Shown here one piece after another: positions 1-5,375 of a stretch of DNA of 5,375 bases. The notes below the pieces were generated by a model. That model saw only the letters and a list, made by a program, of their open reading frames with translations. It was not told the origin of the DNA and ran no database searches. Position 1 is the stretch's first letter; every line of letters begins with the position of its first letter. This stretch comes from CAYFTL01 sp964346145 (GTDB lineage: Bacteria > Bacillota > Clostridia > Christensenellales > Aristaeellaceae), in the NCBI GenBank assembly GCA_964346145.1, contig CAYFTL010000068.1, positions 1-5,375 on the forward strand, read 5' to 3'. The position numbers and the translations under genes are program-made.

Positions 1-2066
1 AAAGCCAGGCGGAGAGCCTTGCTGTCGGCATCATCTTCATCCGTTTGTTTTGCCTCTTTGCCTGTGATAGTCCGCACCTTGACAATCTCATACACATCAC
101 GTATTCCTTTCCCTTTGATGTATGGCATGAAGAAGTGAAGATCTTGCAGGGCGATGGTTGTTGGGAACTGTTTTCCTGAATAATACAAGGTAGCAGTTCC
201 GTCCATAAACGCTTGAAACAGCCTGTTGTCCTCTTTCACCAATCCAATAAGTACACGGTTGCCTACCTCCACATACGCACCCTTTTGCGGTATTACATGT
301 GCAATGGTCTCGTATGATTTGGTATGTATAAGTTCATCAATGAAATTCTCCAAAAGTTTTCTGTTCTCTACATCCTTAGGACGAAGAGGAAAGGCACCGA
401 TATTCACTTCCTTGATGGTTTTATAGAACTTCGATACAGCCACATCATTTGGCTCGCCGTCACCAGGGAAGAGAATGTAACCACCAATGACCTCTTTTTT
501 CAACGCATTGGCGTTATAGTCTTTGTAGTATATGGCATCACGATAGCGGTGCATCTGGTTGATGGCATCCTCCGGCGGTACATCCACGCCCTTGTCTTTG
601 CCGTCTATACGGTATTTCGCATCAAAGAGATAGGTCATCTTCATGCCTTGCTGCAAGTCGTTCTTGGTGAGTTGCAACACGATGTCTGGTTTCTGCGGCA
701 CTGTAGGCACAACCAAGTCTTTCATGCCCACATTGTCGTTTTCCTTGTCGGCGTTCTTTGGGTTATATACCAATTCTGCCAGCTCCACGCCATCCTTGCG
801 GAACAATATGCGTGAATGCTCGCCTTTGCCAAGCTCCCAAGAGAAGATGCCGTTCATCTCCATACGGTTGCGATGTTCCACATCTTCATCGTCAAGATGC
901 AATTGTGCCTTTACGATATGGCTCACCTCTATAAAACACCATATCTCATAGAGCGTTGCTATATCCTTCGTCTGCAAGCGATACAAGCCGTCATTCAGCG
1001 AATAGGCTCTTCTAAGCAAGTTCCATGTACGGTACACTTGGCTGTAGCCTGTTGCCTTTTGCAGCACCATACTCTCTTGGCTTATTCCCTTGAATCTTCC
1101 TATGGTTCGGAAGAAGGGATGATGTTGCAGCCGTTTCAATGTTTCCGAGGTTGCAAGCATGGCAGACTTCATCGTGCCTGAAGCAGTCTTTACCGCCTCA
1201 ATGCGTTGGCGCAGATCCTCATACCGCTTGCTTATCTGATGAAGTGCAAACTTCAGGAAGCGGTTCTCTTGCGTGTCGTTCGATAGTATATGTTGCTCCA
1301 CACGATAGAGGTATGCTGGCTCCTTGCGATGTTCTGCCAGTCTGTTCTCTATGTTATGGGGAGTTTGTTTCAGTTTGTCCGCTCTCAGATACACCTCCTC
1401 ACCGTGAAGTCTGTGGCGAGGTCGGTCAATGATGCTTTTGCAGGCTTTTATGAATTTCTGTTGTTCTCCCTCAAACACGCTCCACCAGACGATATCGGGA
1501 TGCTCGCCGTTTTGGTCGGGCGAGAAACCATGAAACGTGCGTCGCATATAGTCTAGCGACAACATGCGATATTCTCGCTCTATATCCTCCACGATTGTGC
1601 GCCAATGCTCGTGATAGTCGAGCTTCGTGCTCAGAACTTCAAAACCGAAACGAAATGCCCTTGTTTCTTTGTCTACCTTATATATAATCTGTATCTCGCT
1701 TCGTCCTATCTCGTTCTTGTAGTTGATGAAACCAGCCAAGATGTGACGACGAAAGGAAAAGCGGTCGTTGTCATTTTGCAGGATAGAACCAAACTGAGCG
1801 TCTTTCACATTGTCTTTGAACTCTATCCAGATGGGATAGTCGGCATTGTCGAAGAATGTGGCGGGAGCAGGAACACCTTGCTCAATGTCTATTTCATGGT
1901 CGGCATCCAATGTCCGCTTAACAGACACGACACCTTCCGACCAAGAGTAAGTGGAGTCGAGTTTGTCCTCGCCCACGTTACTCTTAGCCTTGTTCCAAAT
2001 GCCGTCGAACTTCGTACATTCGACAATCATCGTGAAATCTTTATGCTCAATGGTCAATAATTCCAT
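1..2066 (-). CDS. McrC-like nuclease subunit: DUF2357-type N-terminus plus PD-(D/E)XK (DUF524/PDDEXK_7-type) nuclease; 3' end outside window
   Basis: An open frame with no stop runs from ATG at 2066 to the window edge (688 full codons visible; C-terminus missing). It is predicted to be the DNA-cleaving partner of the upstream McrB-like motor. Residues about 1-250 look beta-rich and resemble DUF2357. A TQENRF motif (E267, N268, R269) followed by a long helical stretch (about 270-320) matches the ENRF signature I associate with DUF2357/DUF524 proteins. The nuclease core shows LYEIWCF (E374), PDIV (D461), FDAKY (D482, K484) and QMHRY (Q504, Y508). This is the E...D...DxK...QxxxY order of RecB/McrC-like PD-(D/E)XK enzymes, with all catalytic residues intact. 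From about residue 585 a further beta-rich extension of unknown role runs off the window. The start lies 12 nt after the mcrB stop, so the two are probably cotranscribed. There is no obvious Shine-Dalgarno. GC is near 47-50% by hand count, higher than in the upstream genes. The family call is from motif recognition, not a database search. Confidence 0.88.
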   Translation of the reverse strand, partial: MELLTIEHKDFTMIVECTKFDGIWNKAKSNVGEDKLDSTYSWSEGVVSVKRTLDADHEIDIEQGVPAPATFFDNADYPIWIEFKDNVKDAQFGSILQNDNDRFSFRRHILAGFINYKNEIGRSEIQIIYKVDKETRAFRFGFEVLSTKLDYHEHWRTIVEDIEREYRMLSLDYMRRTFHGFSPDQNGEHPDIVWWSVFEGEQQKFIKACKSIIDRPRHRLHGEEVYLRADKLKQTPHNIENRLAEHRKEPAYLYRVEQHILSNDTQENRFLKFALHQISKRYEDLRQRIEAVKTASGTMKSAMLATSETLKRLQHHPFFRTIGRFKGISQESMVLQKATGYSQVYRTWNLLRRAYSLNDGLYRLQTKDIATLYEIWCFIEVSHIVKAQLHLDDEDVEHRNRMEMNGIFSWELGKGEHSRILFRKDGVELAELVYNPKNADKENDNVGMKDLVVPTVPQKPDIVLQLTKNDLQQGMKMTYLFDAKYRIDGKDKGVDVPPEDAINQMHRYRDAIYYKDYNANALKKEVIGGYILFPGDGEPNDVAVSKFYKTIKEVNIGAFPLRPKDVENRKLLENFIDELIHTKSYETIAHVIPQKGAYVEVGNRVLIGLVKEDNRLFQAFMDGTATLYYSGKQFPTTIALQDLHFFMPYIKGKGIRDVYEIVKVRTITGKEAKQTDEDDADSKALRLA

Positions 2067-2078
2067 CCGTATTGCTTT

Positions 2079-4042
2079 TTAGCTCCAAAAACTTGTATAT
2101 CCCGAAACGAGTTTGGCTTTCATCTCTTTCAGTTTCGCCAAAGATATGGATTTTACTGTATTCTCCTCTCCCGACACGGTCTTCAAACCGTCCTCGATAG
2201 CTTTGCTTAAATTGTCAAGTAGTTCGTCGCTAACCTTCGTGTCGTCACCCTCAATGCGCGACAATACTTTCATGCTGGTAATCTCGTCCAAGGCACGAGC
2301 TATNNNNNNNNNNNNNNNNNNNNNNNNNNNNNNNNNNNNNNNNNNNNNNNNNNNNNNNNNNNNNNNNNNNNNNNNNNNNNNNNNNNNNNNNNNNNNNNNN
2401 NNNCCTCAATGCGCGACAATACTTTCATGCTGGTAATCTCGTCCAAGGCACGAGCTATAACATAGCCTTGCTCCAAATCATTGCCGTTTTCATCTTTGCA
2501 ATACGGCAAGTTGTTCACCGCATAGAGCAGAAACTCGTTGCGGGTGCGGTAGGCTATCTTGAATGGAGTACCTTCCAACACGTCATTTACCTTTTGCAGA
2601 TAGCCAAGTGCAATGTTGCAAACATCGGTGTAGTCGTTGTAAACATCCACGCCTTCCACGGCAGAGCCGACAAGCTCTGCATTACCCAATTTGCCAATGC
2701 TTTCGTGGCGTTTGGTCAGACCACCATGCAAATCAACCTCGTTCATTTCGATAGTCATGGCACGATCGAGCACCTTGCGAGAGAACGAGAAGGTTGTCTC
2801 GTCCATATTCACCGTTCCTACGACTATGAGGTTTTGAGGGATGCTGATTCCATCATTGATAAATTGTTTGTTTAAAGCAAAAGCCTTTTCTGGCGGGCAG
2901 TCAGCAAGAAGTTCACTTACAAGATTTTTGTACCAAAGTTTTGGCACAAGCTCTTCTGTTTCTTTGTTGCGTTCAGACTCGTATTCAGGATAAATAATAG
3001 GGTCTGTTGTCACTGTTCCATCTTCATGACTCTTGCGAGACTCTATCACACTCAAATATTCTGCAAAGTATTGCTCTACAGGTGCAAGGTTCATCTCGTC
3101 CAAGCACAAGAAGTATGGCGTTTCAGTATCTTCCCATGCTTTGGCGATAAATTTCAAGAAATTTCCTGCCACAAACTCAGCCTTTCCGCTGACACGGCTC
3201 ACATAACCAATCAAGTCGCTTGAGTCATGCCAATTTGGTTTCACCTGCACCATTTGGAAGTTCTTTGGCTTTTGTGCCTTGTATTCATCTGTGCCTTCTT
3301 CCCAACATGCTCTTGCCAACTCTCGCACTATTCGGCTTTTGCCTGTGCCGGATATTCCGGCAAGCAGGAGGAATGGCTTGGATTTAATCGCTGCTATATA
3401 AGAACGATAAATATTTACTATATTTTCTAAAGTTTCTGCATGTTTAATATTCTCAGTCTCTTCATTTATAGAATTCAAATAAGGTCTTGAGTCAAACATA
3501 TTCACAAAATTCTCGAAAATATCTTTTTCCGGATGGTTTTGTGAACCGATATAAATAAATGAAGCCTGATTTATATCAGCTTTATAGTTCGCGCGAGAAC
3601 ATTTCAGAAATTTTCTTCCTTTAAGTTGATCATTCGCATAATCATAAATACTTCTTAAATCTCTTCGAGAGCCTTCTTTGTCAAGATTTGTTTCAATTGA
3701 AATAATATACTCCTTAGGGTTGAAGTTATTCAGTCCTCTTGCCATTTCATCTTCTTTTGTAAATATAGAAAACAAATAGTAACGAAACTGATGTTTCTTT
3801 GCGAAATAAAATGGCTTTTTATATTCGTCTAAAAAGACTCTTAGCTGTGGTTTAGGACGATCTGTACCTGTTATACTAATATTAGTGTATGATATTAGTA
3901 TAATCTCTTCATCATTTATTTTGTAAAGTTCACTCCAATCTTTTCTGAAATCGATTTTTTCATCAAACTCAGAATAGTCAATTTTTACCCAATTGGAGAA
4001 ATTTTCTTTAATATATTCCTTTATGCGAGATATAGAGTCCAT
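2079..4042 (-). CDS. McrB-like AAA+ NTPase (restriction motor subunit), interrupted by a scaffold gap; reconstructed length 602 aa
   Basis: This is the motor subunit expected to form a ring on DNA and drive the McrC-like nuclease with NTP (GTP in characterised McrB). Motifs in order: Walker A GISGTGKS (229-236), Walker B FLCLDEMN (D315, E316, N318) followed by LAPVEQYFAE, sensor-1 region GTVNMDETT (N412, D414), VLDRA (425-428, R427 a possible arginine finger), AYRTRNE (R499, R501), and the C-terminal KVLSRIEGDD, like the KVLPRI-G box of the McrB family. Residues 1 to about 205 form a separate N-terminal domain that I do not recognise; by position it should be the DNA-recognition domain. The raw frame breaks at the Ns (2304-2403). 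Removing the 100 Ns and one of the two flanking 55-bp copies (155 bp) puts both halves in one frame: 546 residues, then 56 more ending SGYTSFWS and TAA. The ATG abuts the methyltransferase stop (TAAATG), implying translational coupling. The N-terminal third is much more AT-rich than the motor part. Confidence 0.9.
2249..2303. repeat. Left copy of a 55-bp duplicate flanking the assembly gap
   Basis: These 55 bases are identical to 2404-2458, which lie directly on the other side of the N run. On the minus strand both encode the ALDEITSMKVLSRIE stretch of the McrB-like protein. The identity stops exactly at the Ns, as expected when two contigs sharing one assembly k-mer are scaffolded without being merged. 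It is most likely an artefact, not a biological repeat. Confidence 0.93.
2304..2403. other. Assembly gap: exactly 100 Ns
   Basis: A run of exactly 100 Ns, a common default length for gaps of unknown size. With identical 55-bp flanks and a frame that is restored when 155 bp are removed, the true missing sequence is probably zero. The short frame at 2291-2079 that begins MDEITS is the tail of the McrB-like gene and not a gene of its own. Confidence 0.95.
2404..2458. repeat. Right copy of the 55-bp duplicate flanking the assembly gap
   Basis: Identical to 2249-2303. This copy continues naturally on its right into the upstream part of the McrB-like gene (towards ...GYVIAR), while the left copy continues into the true C-terminal tail. 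Overlaying the two copies gives one continuous coding sequence. Confidence 0.93.
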
Positions 4043-4900
4043 TTATATGTTATAATTAGTTATAATCAAATGCATGCTTTCTGCTTTAAAGCGATTTCTA
4101 ATATTTACCGCATACTTCTTAGAGTATTCTGCTTTAATATATGGTCCATACAATTCTTTTGTGAGTTCGGTCTTTCCTATTATCATCAAAGACTTCGCTG
4201 ACAAATTTCGGAAATCTTCTGCCAATTTTATTTGGTTCTGTTCCAAAAAGTCGTTTTCGCCAACATTACCATAATCTGTAAACACACAATCATATGGAGG
4301 ATCCAAGAAAACGAAGTCTTTGGTTGAACATCTCTCAAACACTTTAGAGTAATCCATTTGTGTTATTTCTGTTCTTCTTAATAATGCCCTATGCTCTTCC
4401 GATACAATTTCGGTATTAAAATTTTTATATCGACCAAAAGGAACATTAAACTCACCTTTAGAATTGAATCTTAACATTCCCGAATATGATGTTTTATTTA
4501 TAAAGTAATACAATGTTGCATCTAAATATTTTTTTTCAATCTTACCATTATACATATCTCTGAGTAAGTAATACAAAGCTTCATTCTTATTTTCAACAAA
4601 TCCTTGAATATCCTCAGATTTTTTCAATATTTCATAATCTATTTGATTGGATTGATAAATACTTTCCAAACCGACCAATTCTTTCTTTAACTGTTCATAG
4701 TTATTCTGAACCGCCAAATAGAAATCTATGAGCTTGGGGTTTATGTCATTGATCAATGCCAACTGTGGTTCTAAATAAAAATATAGGGCAGCACCACCAG
4801 CAAATGGTTCGACATATCTATCGTAATCATGAGGAATAAACTGCAAGAAATTCTTTATTTCTTTACTTTTCCCTCCACGATATTTGATAATTGGTTTCAT
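4043..4900 (-). CDS. D12-class (Dam-like, alpha-type) DNA adenine-N6 methyltransferase
   Basis: This enzyme transfers a methyl group from S-adenosylmethionine to adenine N6 within a specific DNA site. At 285 aa it is full length for the family (Dam is about 280). Motif X, KYRGGKSKEI (6-15), and motif I, VEPFAGGAAL (30-39), bind the cofactor. LINDINP (49-55) is the usual acidic strand-2 motif. NKTSYSG (135-141) and RFNSKGEFNVPFGRYK (144-159) are the conserved D12 block. The catalytic motif IV is DPPY (200-203). The N-terminus fits the family pattern (MKP..K..GGK), which supports the ATG at 4900. That ATG overlaps the regulator's TGA by 4 bp, and the TAA at 4045-4043 abuts the ATG of the McrB-like gene, so it sits inside a coupled operon. 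The likely role is protection of host sites from the downstream motor-nuclease. The target cannot be read from sequence; GATC is only one possibility. It is strongly AT-rich, and an A8 run in the coding strand lies at 4529-4536. Confidence 0.95.
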   Translation of the reverse strand: MKPIIKYRGGKSKEIKNFLQFIPHDYDRYVEPFAGGAALYFYLEPQLALINDINPKLIDFYLAVQNNYEQLKKELVGLESIYQSNQIDYEILKKSEDIQGFVENKNEALYYLLRDMYNGKIEKKYLDATLYYFINKTSYSGMLRFNSKGEFNVPFGRYKNFNTEIVSEEHRALLRRTEITQMDYSKVFERCSTKDFVFLDPPYDCVFTDYGNVGENDFLEQNQIKLAEDFRNLSAKSLMIIGKTELTKELYGPYIKAEYSKKYAVNIRNRFKAESMHLIITNYNI

Positions 4901-5121
4901 ACGTTGTCTTCCTTAAATTCTTCGAACCGCACTAAGTCGGTCAGTTCCACGTCTAATATTTTAGCAATCTGCATCAGATTACCTAAGTCTGGTTGACTTG
5001 AATTGGTACACCATTTTGATATGGTTGTTTGGTCTTTACCTAATTGTTCAGCCAACCATTTGTTCGTCCGCTGCTTTTCTGCAAGAACTACTTTTAGCCT
5101 ATTTAAATTTTTACTTGCCAT
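4897..5121 (-). CDS. XRE/Cro-C1-type helix-turn-helix regulator, candidate restriction-modification controller (C) protein
   Basis: A small 74-aa protein consisting almost entirely of one HTH_3 domain. Helix 2 is near NKWLAEQLG (20-28), the recognition helix is QTTISKWCTN (31-40), and the following QPDLGNLMQIAKILDVELTDLV (43-64) is the classic second half of the fold. There is no extra sensor domain. It is the first gene of the operon and overlaps the methyltransferase start by 4 bp (ATGA). Short XRE proteins in this position commonly act as controller proteins that bind near their own promoter and delay restriction until modification is established; that role is inferred here from position and size. 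ATG 5121 is chosen because it precedes the complete domain. An upstream ATG in the leader is out of frame. No strong Shine-Dalgarno is visible, which is common in Bacteroidetes. Confidence 0.9.
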   Translation of the reverse strand: MASKNLNRLKVVLAEKQRTNKWLAEQLGKDQTTISKWCTNSSQPDLGNLMQIAKILDVELTDLVRFEEFKEDNV

Positions 5122-5141
5122 ATAGTAATCATTTCTCTTGG

Positions 5142-5174
5142 CAAAGATACAGCTAATTTCTCTATATAAAGAAA
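5142..5174 (-). promoter_or_regulatory. Probable operon promoter of Bacteroidetes type
   Basis: On the minus strand TATCTTTG (5149-5142) matches the Bacteroidetes -7 consensus TAnnTTTG perfectly. At the usual spacing of 21 bp upstream is TTTC (5174-5171), a 3-of-4 match to the -33 TTTG. Transcription would start about 5 to 8 bases downstream, leaving a leader of roughly 15 nt before the regulator ATG at 5121. The leader is short and lacks a clear ribosome-binding site. No other promoter is apparent in the gene junctions, which are 0 to 12 nt or overlapping, so this could drive all four genes. Confidence 0.55.
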
Positions 5175-5177
5175 ATC

Positions 5178-5190
5178 TAAATAAAATTTA
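5178..5190. promoter_or_regulatory. Short palindrome upstream of the promoter (possible operator)
   Basis: TAAAT-AAA-ATTTA is a perfect 5-bp inverted repeat with a 3-bp spacer, placed just upstream of the candidate -33 element. XRE controller proteins usually bind such palindromes, so it could be an operator of the 74-aa regulator. In sequence this AT-rich, short palindromes arise easily by chance, and I see no second copy at a regular spacing. Confidence 0.22.
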
Positions 5191-5210
5191 TAGCTTATTT
5201 GCAACAAAAT

Positions 5211-5221
5211 GAATTAAATTC
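5211..5221. promoter_or_regulatory. Second short palindrome in the intergenic region
   Basis: GAATT-A-AATTC is a perfect 5-bp inverted repeat with a single central base. It lies between the minus-strand operon promoter and the possible plus-strand promoter, so it could serve either. The two intergenic palindromes do not share a sequence, which weakens the case for a common binding protein. Confidence 0.18.
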
Positions 5222-5246
5222 TATTATTAAGCATGTGTTTCTTGTT

Positions 5247-5275
5247 TTTGCTTAATTAAAATGCATTCATATTTG
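5247..5275 (+). promoter_or_regulatory. Weak candidate promoter for a divergent plus-strand gene
   Basis: TTTG (5247-5250) is followed after 17 bp by CATATTTG (5268-5275), one mismatch from TAnnTTTG. The spacing is shorter than the usual 19-21 bp. It would give a leader of roughly 50 nt before the ATG at 5335. It is reported because it points towards a possible gene start, but the match is modest in AT-rich sequence. Confidence 0.25.
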
Positions 5276-5334
5276 TACCAAGAAATGCTAATTTATTGAC
5301 TATCAATATAGTTTATTTTCGAGGAAGTTAAGTA

Positions 5335-5375
5335 ATGCCGAAAGGTAAACACATAATAAACAATAAGAAAAAGCG
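5335..5375 (+). CDS. Possible start of a divergent gene, cut by the window edge
   Basis: ATG at 5335 opens a frame that stays open for the 13 codons available, reading MPKGKHIINNKKK, a very basic N-terminus. A purine-rich GAGGAAG (5321-5327) sits about 7 nt upstream and could be a ribosome-binding site. No function can be assigned from 13 residues. It would be transcribed away from the restriction-modification operon. It could also be a chance open frame. Confidence 0.35.
   Translation, partial: MPKGKHIINNKKK

Larger units (their letters stand above)
5122..5334. other. AT-rich intergenic region between the operon and the right-edge frame
   Basis: About 210 bp without a coding frame of note on either strand. 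It holds the operon promoter, two short palindromes, TTAATTAA (5252-5259) and ATGCAT (5261-5266). No tRNA, convincing terminator hairpin, insertion-sequence end or attachment-site repeat is visible. Confidence 0.6.

Noticed and set aside
324..815. Plus-strand frame of 163 codons
   Set aside because: It lies antisense to the McrC-like gene, whose minus-strand frame carries recognisable nuclease motifs in this same stretch. The plus-strand product has no recognisable domain.
1605..2060. Plus-strand frame of 151 codons
   Set aside because: Antisense shadow of the N-terminal part of the McrC-like gene, with no motif, promoter or ribosome-binding site of its own.
2079..2291. Separate 70-aa minus-strand protein starting MDEITS
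   Set aside because: Its first 14 residues repeat the end of the upstream frame because of the duplicated 55 bp. It is the C-terminal tail of the McrB-like protein.
2249..2458. Biological tandem duplication or CRISPR-like repeat pair around the Ns
   Set aside because: Only two copies, directly flanking exactly 100 Ns, with the gene frame restored on merging; this fits an unmerged contig overlap much better.
2468..2875. Plus-strand frame of 135 codons
   Set aside because: Antisense to the sensor and lid region of the McrB-like motor, where the minus strand encodes conserved motifs.
4043..4900. Orphan Dam-type housekeeping methyltransferase
   Set aside because: It overlaps a controller gene and abuts a restriction motor gene, so a role as part of a restriction-modification operon is far more likely.
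1..5121. Classical type IV McrBC that attacks methylated DNA
   Set aside because: A coupled adenine methyltransferase would make its own DNA a target. The arrangement fits protection from restriction better, although this has not been tested.
4897..5121. Antitoxin of a toxin-antitoxin pair
   Set aside because: The small XRE protein has no adjacent toxin-like gene; its coupled neighbour is a methyltransferase.

Overview
The window is a compact defence island fragment, probably from a member of the Bacteroidales. The taxonomic hint comes from a TAnnTTTG-type -7 promoter box, the lack of strong Shine-Dalgarno sequences before the island genes, and the protein flavour. The run of exactly 100 Ns flanked by a 55-bp duplicate suggests a draft or metagenomic scaffold. 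No ribosomal, tRNA, housekeeping or transposase gene is present, so the genus cannot be fixed.

All four recognisable genes lie on the minus strand and read right to left as one tightly packed operon. (1) 5121-4897 is a 74-aa XRE-type helix-turn-helix regulator. (2) 4900-4043 is a 285-aa D12-class (Dam-like) adenine-N6 DNA methyltransferase, overlapping the regulator by 4 bp (ATGA). (3) 4042-2079 is a McrB-like AAA+ motor whose ATG follows the methyltransferase stop directly (TAAATG). It looks broken in the raw sequence, but becomes one 602-aa protein once the scaffold gap and duplicated 55 bp are collapsed. (4) From 2066 to beyond the left edge runs a McrC-like protein with a DUF2357-type N-terminal part and a PD-(D/E)XK nuclease domain. 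At least 688 codons are visible and the 3' end is missing.

The most economical reading is a restriction-modification system in which a controller protein times expression, one m6A methyltransferase protects host sites, and a McrB/McrC-type NTP-driven motor-nuclease cuts unprotected DNA. This resembles the LlaJI-type arrangement (McrBC-like restriction subunits with cognate methyltransferases). It differs from classical type IV McrBC, which attacks modified DNA and carries no protective methyltransferase.

Base composition is split. The left part (McrC and the motor half of McrB) is near 45-50% GC by rough hand counts. The N-terminal part of McrB, the methyltransferase and the regulator are near 30%. 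The change falls inside mcrB, just before the Walker A motif, which suggests that a specificity module (regulator, methyltransferase and target-recognition domain) was exchanged onto a resident motor-nuclease core.

The right 254 bp (5122-5375) are AT-rich and non-coding except for a possible divergent plus-strand gene starting at 5335. They hold the probable operon promoter and several short palindromes that could be operators.
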